Positions 1 to 8,250 of a stretch of 43,605 nt of DNA are shown here, piece by piece. Under the pieces are notes generated by a model. The model did no database searches. It had not been told where the DNA came from and was given only the letters and a program-made list of their open reading frames with translations. Numbering within the stretch: the stretch's first letter is position 1; every line of letters begins with the position of its first letter. The stretch comes from Bacillota bacterium (GTDB lineage: Bacteria; Bacillota; Dethiobacteria; DTU022; UBA8154), in NCBI GenBank assembly GCA_012728375.1, contig JAAYFF010000063.1, positions 1 through 43,605 on the forward strand, written 5' to 3'. The position numbers and the translations under genes were made by a program.

Positions 1-71
1 ATGCAGTTATATTATACCATAAAATCCTATACATTCCTATACCTTTTTAAGATAAAAAAATAAAAAAAATT

Positions 72-100
72 AACCCTTGAAGCATTGTGCTGCAAGGGTT
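72..100. terminator. Inverted repeat, possible terminator of an upstream gene
   Basis: AACCCTTG (72-79) and CAAGGGTT (93-100) are perfect 8-base complements around a 13-base loop. A T-rich stretch (GTTTTCGTTTTTT) follows about ten bases later rather than directly, so this is a weak terminator candidate. It could serve a gene lying before the window. Nothing else in bases 1-254 looks coding. Confidence 0.3.
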
Positions 101-159
101 TGTAGGTTTTCGTTTTTTATTAAGTTGTCAAACTAACGAGGGCTTGTCTTTTTAGCCTC

Positions 160-180
160 TTGTACAATATACTTGTACAA
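160..180. promoter_or_regulatory. Tandem TTGTACAA palindromes, possible operator
   Basis: The self-complementary octamer TTGTACAA occurs at 160-167 and again at 173-180, thirteen bases apart, 75-95 bases before the VOC gene. Two identical palindromes about one helical turn apart suit a dimeric repressor bound in tandem. The cognate regulator is not recognisable, and no ArsR-type gene lies in the window. Confidence 0.3.
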
Positions 181-254
181 AATAATTGCGTTTGCCTGAG
201 CTGAGGTTTCATAAAATGTGGTCAATCATATTATCGTTGGGGAGGTTATAGTAT

Positions 255-614
255 ATGTTTAAGCGTATTCAGCATTTTGCTTTTCTTGTAAAGGACTGTA
301 CTTCGTCTAAGCGGTTCTATCAGGAACACTTTGGCTTTAAGGTGCGGGAAGAGCTGGATAATCCGGCGCCGGGGCTAAAGAAGATCGTTTTTCTTTCCCT
401 GGGGGATATGGAACTGGAACTACTTGAAACTATGGAACCATCAAAAATATCCGGTTGTCACATTTGCCTAGGCACTGATAGTTTTGATGAGGATTTTAAG
501 CGGCTGACAGCCGCGGGGCTAGGAGTTGCGAAGCAGCCGGTGCCCACCGGCGACGGAAGCAAAAGGGCGGCCTTTTACGGGCCCGATGGGGAGGAGATTG
601 AGATAAAGGGATAG
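255..614 (+). CDS. VOC-family protein (glyoxalase/bleomycin-resistance fold)
   Basis: This 119-residue protein has the length and pattern of a single-module vicinal oxygen chelate protein. Likely metal ligands sit where the family has them: His7 in the first strand, an Asp-Met-Glu-Leu-Glu strand near residues 51-56, His69 opening the second half, and a closing G-P-D-G-E-E-I-E-I motif (residues 109-117). That closing motif resembles the D-P-D-G-x-x-I-E-L end of glyoxalase I-like and dioxygenase-like members. GGGGAGG lies just before the ATG. The substrate cannot be read from sequence. It lies next to an ArsM-like gene, but it lacks the paired cysteines I would expect of the ArsI C-As lyase branch, so an arsenic role is not claimed. 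Confidence 0.8.
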   Translation: MFKRIQHFAFLVKDCTSSKRFYQEHFGFKVREELDNPAPGLKKIVFLSLGDMELELLETMEPSKISGCHICLGTDSFDEDFKRLTAAGLGVAKQPVPTGDGSKRAAFYGPDGEEIEIKG

Positions 615-718
615 CAGATTCGAATTTAGGGGAAAAATTTGTTTTTTTGGCAAAGATATGCTTTCAGTCTCGGCAAAGGTTAGGGTTAAGTCCTAGTATC
701 AAGTAGGGAGTGGTAAAT

Positions 719-1510
719 ATGTTGGACAAAAGGGAAACTGACGTTAGAAATGCGGTTCGCACGAGCTATGGAAAAATTGTTACGGGAGAAGCAAAAGACG
801 GAGGATGCTGCGGCAGCACTATTAACATTATAAATTCTGCAAAGGTAATATCAAGGGAAATCGGGTATTCTGATGAAGAAATGTTGACAGTACCGGAAGA
901 AGCCAACATGGGGCTGGGCTGTGGAAATCCCCAGCTAATAGCAGAGATAAAAGAAGGTGAAACAGTAATTGACCTTGGAAGCGGCGGGGGCTTTGATTGT
1001 TTCCTGGCGTCTAAAAAGGTAGGTCCAAGGGGATATGTAATCGGGGTGGATATGACTCCTGAGATGTTGAACAAAGCAAGAATGTTAGCATGGAAACATG
1101 GATATACGAATGTGGACTTTAGATTAGGCGAAATTGAGAATCTTCCGGTAGCTGATAATGTAGCAGATGTCATTATCTCAAATTGCGTAATAAACTTATC
1201 CCCGAACAAGCAAAGGGTATATAATGAGGCGTACAGAGTATTGAAAAAAGGCGGCAGAGTTGCTATCGCCGATATAGTTCGTATTAAAGAACCCACTGAG
1301 GAAATGAAGCAGGATGAAAAGCTTTATTGCGGCTGAGTTACCGGTGCTTCTTCAGTTGAAGAACTAAAGTTATATTTAGCAAGGGCAGGCTTTAGTAAGA
1401 TAAGTATTGAAACTAAAGAGATATCTAAGGAATACGCTGAAAAATGGGCACATGATTTAAAAGTGGGGGAGTTCATAATGTCTGCTTCAATCAAAGCGGT
1501 TAAATTGTAA
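719..1510 (+). CDS. arsM: ArsM-like SAM methyltransferase, probable selenoprotein (UGA = Sec206)
   Basis: The gene encodes a probable arsenite (As(III)) S-adenosylmethionine methyltransferase. Seen: an early G-G-C-C-G-S motif, the family hallmark A-N-M-G-L-G-C-G-N-P, the SAM-binding D-L-G-S-G-G-G-F-D loop, and L-Y-C-G near residue 205. The frame then meets TGA at 1334-1336 and continues without another stop through V-T-G-A-S-S-V-E-E-L, a normal ArsM C-terminal segment, to TAA at 1508-1510. Family members carry an arsenic-binding cysteine where the TGA falls (G-C-V-x-G-A), so TGA replacing that Cys is the classic sign of selenocysteine. A SECIS-like hairpin follows at the right distance. ATG 719 is preferred over GTG 710 because AGGGAG (705-710) stands eight bases before it. 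If Sec is inserted the product has 263 residues; otherwise it is a 205-residue truncated protein or a nonsense mutant. Confidence 0.75.
1348..1363 (+). promoter_or_regulatory. Candidate bacterial SECIS hairpin
   Basis: TTCTTC (1348-1353) pairs perfectly with GAAGAA (1358-1363) around the four-base loop AGTT. The hairpin begins 11 bases after the in-frame TGA (1334-1336), and the loop G is 19 bases downstream. Bacterial SECIS elements need a short stem with a G in the first two apical positions, about 16-37 bases after UGA, which this meets. It lies inside codons for V-T-G-A-S-S-V-E-E, so it is read by SelB and translated as well. Confidence 0.6.
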
Positions 1511-1795
1511 TGCTGTTTGCCGTGAGAGCTTAGTGGAATCACCTGAAAATCCTGCAGCCCCTTTAATGCCAATATATAGAAGGAAATATTTGAACGAAAA
1601 GTCCGAATTTTTCGGCAACATGAGCTCTCCTGTTTACCGTAAAACAACATTTTTCTTACTAATTAGAAGTATATTTAACCTATTCTTACAGCCGGCCACA
1701 TAATAAAATATTAAAAGTTGATGGGATTACGTAGCGCTTTTATGGTTAACGATGCCGTTGGCCTAAAAAAATCGGATTAAAAGGAGGAAAAGGAC

Positions 1796-2701
1796 ATGGG
1801 GTTTTGTAGTAATTGTGGAAATCAGATACAGGATGGAGCAAAATTCTGCTCTTCATGCGGCAGCCCGGCAGTTCCGGGCGCGGGACAACCGACCCGGATG
1901 AAACGGGCAGACGAGGTGGAGTTTAAAATCTACGGGGAGGATTTGCAGTTTGTGGAAATCATGCTTGACCCCGGCGAAACCGTCATTGCCGAGGCAGGGG
2001 CTATGATGTATATGGATAGCTCTATCCAGATGGACACGATTTTTGGGGACGGATCCGGCCGCGATGAGGGCAAGGGGCTCATGGGCAAGCTGGTTTCGGC
2101 CGGGAAACGCTTAGTTACCGGCGAAAGCTTGTTCATGACCGCTTTCACCAACATCGGCAGGGATAAGAGATGTGTCGCCTTCGCTGCTCCCTATCCCGGC
2201 AGCGTCATTCCCTTTGACCTGAGCGATGTGGGCGGGACAATCATTTGCCAGAAGGATTCCTTTTTATGCGCAGCTAAGGGTGTTTCTATCGATATAGCTT
2301 TTCAGAAGAAGATCGGCGTGGGCCTGTTCGGCGGCGAGGGATTTATCATGCAAAAGCTTGAGGGGGACGGATTGGCCTTCATGCACGCAGGCGGTGCTAT
2401 CATCAAAAAGGATTTAAACGCCGGCGAGACCTTGAAGCTGGATACCGGCTGCCTGGTTGCCTTGACTTCCAGCGTTAATTATGACGTACAATTCGTTGGC
2501 GATATTAAAACTGCACTATTTGGCGGCGAAGGTCTGGTGCTGGCCACTTTAACCGGGCCGGGGACGGTCTGGCTGCAATCCCTGCCCTTTTCCCGCATGG
2601 CTGACCGGATCGTTTCTGCCAGCAGAAAAGGCGGTAAAGGAAAGGAAGAAGGGAGTATACTGGGCAAAAAGGGTATAGGAACTTTTTTTAGCGACCGCTG
2701 A
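1796..2701 (+). CDS. Zinc-ribbon + AIM24 (TIGR00266-type) protein
   Basis: Residues 1-24 form a zinc ribbon with two C-x-x-C knuckles (Cys4/Cys7 and Cys18/Cys21). From about residue 38 the protein matches the AIM24/DUF124 beta-roll family, with repeated short strands and segments such as A-G-A-M-M-Y-M, G-E-S-L-F-M-T-A-F-T-N, F-G-G-E-G-F-I-M-Q-K-L-E-G and a near-C-terminal G-P-G-T-V-W-L-Q-S-L-P. The bacterial family has no settled biochemical role; the mitochondrial relative AIM24 helps cristae organisation. The C-terminal tail is Gly/Lys-rich. AAGGAGG stands well placed before the ATG, and a strong terminator follows, so this is probably a single-gene transcript. Confidence 0.85.
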   Translation: MGFCSNCGNQIQDGAKFCSSCGSPAVPGAGQPTRMKRADEVEFKIYGEDLQFVEIMLDPGETVIAEAGAMMYMDSSIQMDTIFGDGSGRDEGKGLMGKLVSAGKRLVTGESLFMTAFTNIGRDKRCVAFAAPYPGSVIPFDLSDVGGTIICQKDSFLCAAKGVSIDIAFQKKIGVGLFGGEGFIMQKLEGDGLAFMHAGGAIIKKDLNAGETLKLDTGCLVALTSSVNYDVQFVGDIKTALFGGEGLVLATLTGPGTVWLQSLPFSRMADRIVSASRKGGKGKEEGSILGKKGIGTFFSDR

Positions 2702-2768
2702 TGGGTTATCATGCTCTTACCCTGAAAAAGTTGAAGTGCGTTCAGTAATGAATTGTTCAATATTGTTA

Positions 2769-2812
2769 TAAGAAGCAGCCGGGTTTTTATAAGAAGGTCC
2801 GGCTGCTTCTTA
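2769..2812 (+). terminator. Intrinsic terminator after the AIM24 gene
   Basis: TAAGAAGCAGCCGG and CCGGCTGCTTCTTA pair perfectly around a short loop. The stem starts about 70 bases after the AIM24 stop codon. T-rich sequence on the right and A/T-rich sequence on the left could let it act in both directions. Confidence 0.75.
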
Positions 2813-2988
2813 TTTCAAAACAACATTTTTCATTCCTAATTATAGGTCTGTTGAAATTGTCCTTTCATGCAGACGGTTAACAGAATATTGCTGGAGTCTA
2901 GAAAATGCGAATACCGCTAAAGGTAGATAAAAATACATTGTAGAATAATTTATAAACAGCTTGCACCTTGTATCGGGAGAACAAAAGT

Positions 2989-4173
2989 ATGAGGCGGCAA
3001 TTCGCTATATTAAAGCTGATAATAAACCTGAGCATATTCGGGTTTGCCCTTTCCTTTGAGGGGGCTTCGCCGGAGCGGACCACCCTTTTGGTGGTGCTGT
3101 TTTCCGTTTTTCTGGCCTGGGGCTTTGTCAGGCCGCGGCTTAAAAAAGACGGTTCCTTATGGTATGCGGTGGATGCTGCCCTTATTTTCCTCCTTGAGTA
3201 CCAGTCCAAATACCTGGTAAATTACTTTTTCCACATACTATACGTCTCCTCCATCGTGGAGGCGGGGATAAGCCTTGATCGGAAGCGTGGAAATCTAGCG
3301 TCAGCCATGCTTTCAGCGGCGGCACTGTCAAAATACATTTACGCCCTTGGCTTTGGGGTCAGCGCAGCAATTTTGTCACAGCTCATCTTCAACTTGTTTG
3401 CGCTGGCCTTCCTTATTACCCTTATCAACTTTGGCAAGCTACAGCAGGAAGAACGGGAGAAGGGCCAGCGCCTTTACCGGGAACTGGTGGAGGCATATCA
3501 CCGGCTGGAGGAGCTTTCCGCCCAGAAGGAGAAGGCCGCAGCCCTTGAGGAAAGAAACAGGATTGCAAGGGAGATGCACGATTCCCTGGGGCACCGGCTT
3601 ACCGCGCTAATCATGCAACTGGAGATGGGAAAGGAATACCTGAAAAAGGAACCGGCGAAAACCGGCCAGTACCTGGACCGGTGTGCTGATAACGCCCGAG
3701 AGGCCCTTGCCGACACCCGCAGGGCGCTCAGAGCCCTCAGCGGCATGAGAAGAGACAGGGCTGGGGAGAACGGTAGCGAGGGCGGGACAGGCAGCGGTAT
3801 GGAGACGATGGACAGCATCCTAGATATGATTGAGGAGTTCAGTAAAAATACCGGAATTGAGATAAACTACAAACTGCCCGGAGGGAGTCTCAGCCCGCAG
3901 GAAAATAATGTCCTTTACAGGGTTATTCAGGAAGCCATCACCAACGCAGCCCGCCATGGAGGAGCAACAAGGATAAACATAGAAGCAGGCCGGGAGGAAA
4001 ACTGGATATGGTTTCGCATAAAGGACAACGGCAGGGGCGGCGACTTTGCCGAGGGGTTTGGCCTGGGCAGCATGCGCAAAAGGTTGGAGGATATGGGCGG
4101 AAGCCTTGAGATAGAATCCGGGCAGGGCTTTTGTCTTACCGGGAGATTCGCAACAGTTGACCGGAGAGGTTAA
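2989..4173 (+). CDS. Membrane sensor histidine kinase (NarL/LiaS type)
   Basis: The N-terminal ~148 residues hold several hydrophobic segments without a large outer loop. A charged coiled-coil linker (about 150-190, rich in Glu/Lys/Arg) leads to a HisKA_3 dimerisation domain with R-E-M-H-D-S-L-G-H; His197 is the phosphorylated residue. A HATPase_c domain follows, with N-box I-Q-E-A-I-T-N-A-A-R-H-G and G-box D-N-G-R-G. HisKA_3 kinases pair with NarL/LuxR regulators, as here. The upstream TTG at 2968 is possible, but ATG 2989 has GGGAG (2975-2979) nine bases before it and is preferred. With short intramembrane sensor regions, such kinases often sense membrane or cell-wall stress and control a neighbouring ABC exporter; the ligand here is unknown. 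Confidence 0.85.
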   Translation: MRRQFAILKLIINLSIFGFALSFEGASPERTTLLVVLFSVFLAWGFVRPRLKKDGSLWYAVDAALIFLLEYQSKYLVNYFFHILYVSSIVEAGISLDRKRGNLASAMLSAAALSKYIYALGFGVSAAILSQLIFNLFALAFLITLINFGKLQQEEREKGQRLYRELVEAYHRLEELSAQKEKAAALEERNRIAREMHDSLGHRLTALIMQLEMGKEYLKKEPAKTGQYLDRCADNAREALADTRRALRALSGMRRDRAGENGSEGGTGSGMETMDSILDMIEEFSKNTGIEINYKLPGGSLSPQENNVLYRVIQEAITNAARHGGATRINIEAGREENWIWFRIKDNGRGGDFAEGFGLGSMRKRLEDMGGSLEIESGQGFCLTGRFATVDRRG

Positions 4174-4188
4174 AACGGGGGGAAGCAA

Positions 4189-4826
4189 ATGATAAGGATA
4201 GGTATCATCGACGACCAGGAAATATTCAGGGAGGGCATGAAAATGATCCTCTCATCCCAGGAAGACATAGAAGTGGTTGGCGAGGGAGCCACCGGCCTTG
4301 AGGCCTACCGCCTTTGCGAAGAGCGCGCCCTGGACCTTCTGCTTATGGACGTCAGGATGCCGGTTATGGACGGCGTGGAAGCCACGAGGAGAATAAAGCG
4401 GGACTTCCCCCGCGTGCGGGTGATCATACTGACCACCTTTGATGAAGACGAGTATATATTCCAGGCACTCAAGTTCGGCGCCTCAGGTTACCTTTTGAAG
4501 GATGCCCCGCCTGTCAAGATAATTGAGGCCATCAGGGAGGTCCATGGCGGCGGAGCCCTTATGCAGCCGAATATTGCGGCCAGGGTGGTAGAGAAGTTCC
4601 GCAGCATGGAGAAGGATACACAGACCCGCGGATTAAGTCTCTTACCGCCAGGGAAAGGGAGATAGTGCGGCTTCTAGGCGAAGGCAAAAACAACCGCGAG
4701 CTAGCAGGCGAGCTTTTCATTACCGAGGGCACCGTGAAGAACCATATATCCAGCATCCTTCTCAAGCTGGACCTCAGGGACAGGACCCAGCTGGCCATAT
4801 TCGCGGTGAAAAATAAACTTCTATGA
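4189..4826 (+). pseudogene. NarL/LuxR-type response regulator, frameshifted between domains
   Basis: The first frame (4189-4665) encodes an intact receiver domain: acidic pair Asp8/Asp9, phospho-acceptor Asp54 in L-L-M-D-V-R-M-P, then T-T-F and K-D conserved sites. It then runs into G-L-S-L-L-P-P-G-K-G-R and stops. The missing LuxR helix-turn-helix is present in another frame from about 4630 to TGA 4824-4826: S-L-T-A-R-E-R-E-I-V-R-L-L and T-V-K-N-H-I-S-S-I-L. Adding one C to the CCC run at 4625-4627 restores Q-T-P-R-I-K-S-L-T-A-R-E and a normal 212-residue regulator. This is either a true one-base deletion or a base-calling error. As written, the protein could be phosphorylated but could not bind DNA. 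Confidence 0.8.
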
Positions 4827-4927
4827 CTTTTGTCATGCATAAAAGCAGAAAATCATTACTTTTCATACAGGCTATCCTTCTTCATTGACTCTAAAATAGA
4901 GACAGATACATCGAAGGAGGTTTTTTT

Positions 4928-5974
4928 ATGATGAAAAAGATGGCGGTGCTGATCATAATATCCCTGCTGCTTGTGGTTTGGGCTTCCGGCTGCACGGAGA
5001 GCGATTATGAAGTCTACATGAAGGCATCCGAGCGAACCGGCAATGTATTAAGGGGCAAGTCGGAACTGAAGATGACCATGAAGTTGAAGTTTAATAAAGA
5101 GGGGCTTTCCGGGGATGTATCCGACGTCTTGGAGATGTTCGAGGAGACGGCCTTTGAACTAAGGAGGGAGTACGACAGGGAGAGGGAAGAAAGCCTTAAC
5201 AAGCTATTTGTAAATTTAAAGGATATGGGGTTTGATGCCAAGGTATACGCTAAAGGCGACGTGGCCTACGTTATAACGCCCCTTATACCAAAGATCGTGG
5301 TCATAAAAGGCGAGGAGTTTATCAATCCGGATCTGGGAGCGGAAGATATTGAAAAGATGCCTGCCCTCTCACAAGAAAGCCTTGAGGCCATAGAAAAGGT
5401 GTGGAAGTCGCTCTATGGCGAAGAGAACGTGTCGGCCCTGGAAAAAATAGTGCTGGACACCCCCGAGGGCAGCGTCAAGGCCACGAGGTACGAGATAAAT
5501 TTAAGGGACGAGCAGCTTAAGCCTGCGATAAGGAAAACCATGGAGATAGTGTTGAACGACAGCGCCTTTATGAAGGGCCTGGAGGAGATGATGCGATCTG
5601 CTATAACAGAATATGCTAAGGATGATGCAGGCATTGGCGAATTCCAGGCGGAGTACTTTTCCTTTGCAGAGGTCATGCGTTCCCACATGGAGGCCATAGA
5701 AAATTCCACCATAAAGGCCTTTAGCCAGACGGCCTTCATTGACAGGGATAACTACATCATCGAAGAAAGGTTTAAGATAGATGTTCTGTACCATTTCACC
5801 GGGGCAGGGGCGCCTGATTCCTTCAGCATGGAGATGACCATTAAAAACTGGGACCTGAACAGAAGGCAGGAAATATATTTCCCGGAGGTTACTAACGAAA
5901 ACAGCATCACGCTGAAGGAATTAAAGGATGAATACAAAGGCGGGCTGAATCTGTTCAAGGGGGAGACCGATTAA
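4928..5974 (+). CDS. Predicted lipoprotein of the ABC-2 transporter operon
   Basis: A Lys-starting signal peptide with a hydrophobic core ends in the lipobox W-A-S-G-C; Cys22 would be lipidated and the protein held on the outer face of the membrane. The remaining ~325 residues are rich in charged residues with no membrane segment and no family I recognise. The pattern of alternating strands and helices recalls clostridial LppX/LolA-like or DUF-type lipoproteins, but that is only a guess. AAGGAGG precedes the first ATG. Its stop overlaps the start of the ABC ATPase by one base (TAATG), so the two are translationally coupled and it is probably a sensing or substrate-handling partner of the transporter. 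Eleven of its 15 arginines use AGG by my count. Confidence 0.7.
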   Translation: MMKKMAVLIIISLLLVVWASGCTESDYEVYMKASERTGNVLRGKSELKMTMKLKFNKEGLSGDVSDVLEMFEETAFELRREYDREREESLNKLFVNLKDMGFDAKVYAKGDVAYVITPLIPKIVVIKGEEFINPDLGAEDIEKMPALSQESLEAIEKVWKSLYGEENVSALEKIVLDTPEGSVKATRYEINLRDEQLKPAIRKTMEIVLNDSAFMKGLEEMMRSAITEYAKDDAGIGEFQAEYFSFAEVMRSHMEAIENSTIKAFSQTAFIDRDNYIIEERFKIDVLYHFTGAGAPDSFSMEMTIKNWDLNRRQEIYFPEVTNENSITLKELKDEYKGGLNLFKGETD

Positions 5975-6906
5975 TGCTCATTAAAGCAAAGGGCATAAAA
6001 AAGTATTATAAAAAAGTAAGGGCAGTGGACGGCATTGACCTGGAGGTCAGGCAGGGCGAAATACTGGGGTTGCTCGGTCCCAACGGCGCCGGCAAGTCCA
6101 CCGCCATATCGGTGCTCTCATCGCTTATTAAGCCGGACGAAGGAGACGTCTTTTTCAAGGGAGAAAGCATTCTCAAAAACCCCGCGGCCATTCGAAAGGC
6201 AATGGGCATTGTGCCCCAGGATGTGGCTCTGTACCCCGACCTTTCGGCAGCGGAAAACTTGAAGTTCTTCGGCAAATTATACGGCCTGCGGGGAGAAATG
6301 CTTAAAACAAGGATACAGGAAGTGCTGGAACTCCTGGGGTTGAACGGAAGGGCAAAAGATGCGGTGAAGAACTACTCCGGCGGTATGAAAAGAAGGGTCA
6401 ATATTGGCGCAGCCCTGCTGCACCACCCGGAAGTTCTCATCATGGATGAACCAACCGTCGGTATAGACCCCCAGTCCCGCAGCCACATACTGGGCACTGT
6501 GAAGGATCTTAATAAAAAGGGCATGACCATTATCTACACCAGCCACTACATGGAGGAGGCCGAGCACCTTTGCCACAGGATATATGTAATGGATCACGGC
6601 AAAATAATCGCCTCGGGGACCAAGGAGGAACTTAAAAGCCTCATGGCTGGCGACGATCTCGTGTTGTTCCGGACCGACAGGGTAGATGAGGGCTTCCTCA
6701 AAGCTTTAAGGGGCAATCTCAAGGTAAAGGACGTCAGCCAAACGGACGGCAACATTATCCTTACGGTGCAAAAGGAGAGTGACATACTCTCCGACATTTT
6801 CGAGGCAGCTTCCGCAAGCCGCGTCAAGCTTAAGTCGCTGGAGGTAAAGACCCCTACCCTGGAGGATGTGTTCCTTTATCTTACCGGCCGCGGGCTGAGG
6901 GATTAG
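5974..6906 (+). CDS. ABC transporter ATP-binding protein (drug/antibiotic exporter type)
   Basis: This is a single nucleotide-binding domain of the CcmA/DrrA type: Walker A G-P-N-G-A-G-K-S-T (35-43), Q-loop V-P-Q-D, signature Y-S-G-G-M-K-R-R (134-141), Walker B V-L-I-M-D-E-P-T (Asp158, Glu159) and a switch His in Y-T-S-H-Y. The ~90-residue C-terminal tail (V-K-T-P-T-L-E-D-V-F-L-Y-L-T-G-R) is the usual extension of exporters of this class. It energises the two ABC-2 permeases that follow. The start codon overlaps the lipoprotein stop. Confidence 0.93.
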   Translation: MLIKAKGIKKYYKKVRAVDGIDLEVRQGEILGLLGPNGAGKSTAISVLSSLIKPDEGDVFFKGESILKNPAAIRKAMGIVPQDVALYPDLSAAENLKFFGKLYGLRGEMLKTRIQEVLELLGLNGRAKDAVKNYSGGMKRRVNIGAALLHHPEVLIMDEPTVGIDPQSRSHILGTVKDLNKKGMTIIYTSHYMEEAEHLCHRIYVMDHGKIIASGTKEELKSLMAGDDLVLFRTDRVDEGFLKALRGNLKVKDVSQTDGNIILTVQKESDILSDIFEAASASRVKLKSLEVKTPTLEDVFLYLTGRGLRD

Positions 6907-6916
6907 GGGGAAAAAG

Positions 6917-8248
6917 ATGCTACTTACCATGATTTGGAAGGATTTGCTGGTAATATTGAAGGACAAAAAGTCTCTGCTCATTACCCTGTGCATGTCGGCC
7001 ATACTTACAACCATACTGGGGTTTGCCTTCCAGGGCATGATGGGCCGCGGCCTTTCCATTGGTCGGGCAAATATTGCCATGGTAAGCCTGGGCAGCCGGG
7101 AGCAGGATATGGAAAGGATAAGGGAATTTCTGGACAGCCCCAACCTGGAGGGAAGGCTGACCGATGAACAGCGGAAAGAACTTCTGGAACTTCTGGGCGA
7201 GATGGACTTTGAGGATATCCTTTATGAGAAAGTGTTGGGCAACCACGAAGTAGGGGAGTTCATCCGGTACGAGAGGATGGGCCTTGAGGAGGCTGAAGCC
7301 CTGCTGGAAAAAGGGGAACTGGCAGCGGTGGTGGTGCTGCCGGAGGGGTTTACCTACAATACTTTCATGAATCTTGCGCTGCCCTACAGGAACCCCATAA
7401 CCATTGAAGTGATCAAGCACCCTGACCACAGCATTAAAGGCGAGATGGTGTCGGGAATAGTAAAGGGCTTTTCTGATGCCCTGTCCGCGGGCATTATTGC
7501 CAAGAAGGTCCTCCTCGAGGCTGCTATTGAAAACAATGCGGGCGATAAGGCCATGGAAGAAATAGAGGATTTGATTAGCGGGATGTATCATGTTGGCGTA
7601 AGGGAGATCAGGATTGACGAGGTGACGGTGGAGGGCAAACGGAAGGTATCCTCCTTCCAATATTATGCAGTGGGCATGGCGGTTATGTTTATACTGTATG
7701 TCGCGGCTGACGGGGCGCAGTATTCCATTGACGAGTTAAACAACGGCACCTACCGGCGGCTGATCATGGCAGGGGCAGGCCGTCTGCGCTTCTTTGCGGC
7801 AAGGTTTGCGGCCACTGCGCTTTTTGCCCTGATGCAGTTTACAGTCCTTCAATACTACAGCAAACTTGTCTTTAAAACCGATTGGGGAAGCCCCTTAGGG
7901 GTGGCCCTTATTTCCATATTTCTGGCGGTAGCGGTGGGAGCCCTGGCGGTGCTTTTGTCAGCCGTAAACCTGAGGCTTAAAAACAGCAAGGCCTCCACCG
8001 TATTTCAGACGGTTGTGATACAGGTTTTTGCCCTTTTGGGGGGAAGCTTTTTCCCGGTTGCCGGGATCCCGGTAATGCGCCTGCTGGGGAATCTTACCGT
8101 AAACGGTGCGGCGATGTCGGGGTTCCTTAAGTTAATGATGGGATACAGTCCCAGCGAAGTAACGGGTACGCTTATTACCCTGTCGGGAATTGCGCTGGTG
8201 TTTTTTGCCGCGGGAGCGTACCTGGCAGCCGGGGCTAGGGAGGTCTAG
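6917..8248 (+). CDS. ABC-2 type permease, first subunit
   Basis: One N-terminal membrane segment (about 20-40) is followed by a ~190-residue external domain, then five hydrophobic segments in the C-terminal half. This is the layout of YhgE/DrrB/ABC2_membrane_3 exporters. GGGGGAAAAAG precedes the ATG eleven bases after the ATPase stop. It should form a heterodimer with the next gene. Export of a hydrophobic compound, peptide or antibiotic is typical of the family; the actual substrate is unknown. Confidence 0.88.
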   Translation: MLLTMIWKDLLVILKDKKSLLITLCMSAILTTILGFAFQGMMGRGLSIGRANIAMVSLGSREQDMERIREFLDSPNLEGRLTDEQRKELLELLGEMDFEDILYEKVLGNHEVGEFIRYERMGLEEAEALLEKGELAAVVVLPEGFTYNTFMNLALPYRNPITIEVIKHPDHSIKGEMVSGIVKGFSDALSAGIIAKKVLLEAAIENNAGDKAMEEIEDLISGMYHVGVREIRIDEVTVEGKRKVSSFQYYAVGMAVMFILYVAADGAQYSIDELNNGTYRRLIMAGAGRLRFFAARFAATALFALMQFTVLQYYSKLVFKTDWGSPLGVALISIFLAVAVGALAVLLSAVNLRLKNSKASTVFQTVVIQVFALLGGSFFPVAGIPVMRLLGNLTVNGAAMSGFLKLMMGYSPSEVTGTLITLSGIALVFFAAGAYLAAGAREV

Positions 8249-8250
8249 TT

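Noticed and set aside
255-614. VOC protein as ArsI C-As lyase partner of ArsM
   Set aside because: The paired cysteines expected of ArsI are not seen; the nearness to arsM is not enough.
1337-1650. Nonsense mutation and decay of arsM downstream of the TGA
   Set aside because: The downstream frame keeps normal ArsM residues with no further stop up to the natural end, and a SECIS-like hairpin is present; still possible if Sec machinery is absent.
4189-4826. Programmed -1 frameshift to make the full response regulator
   Set aside because: No slippery heptamer or following pseudoknot is evident near 4625; a lost C in a C run explains it more simply.
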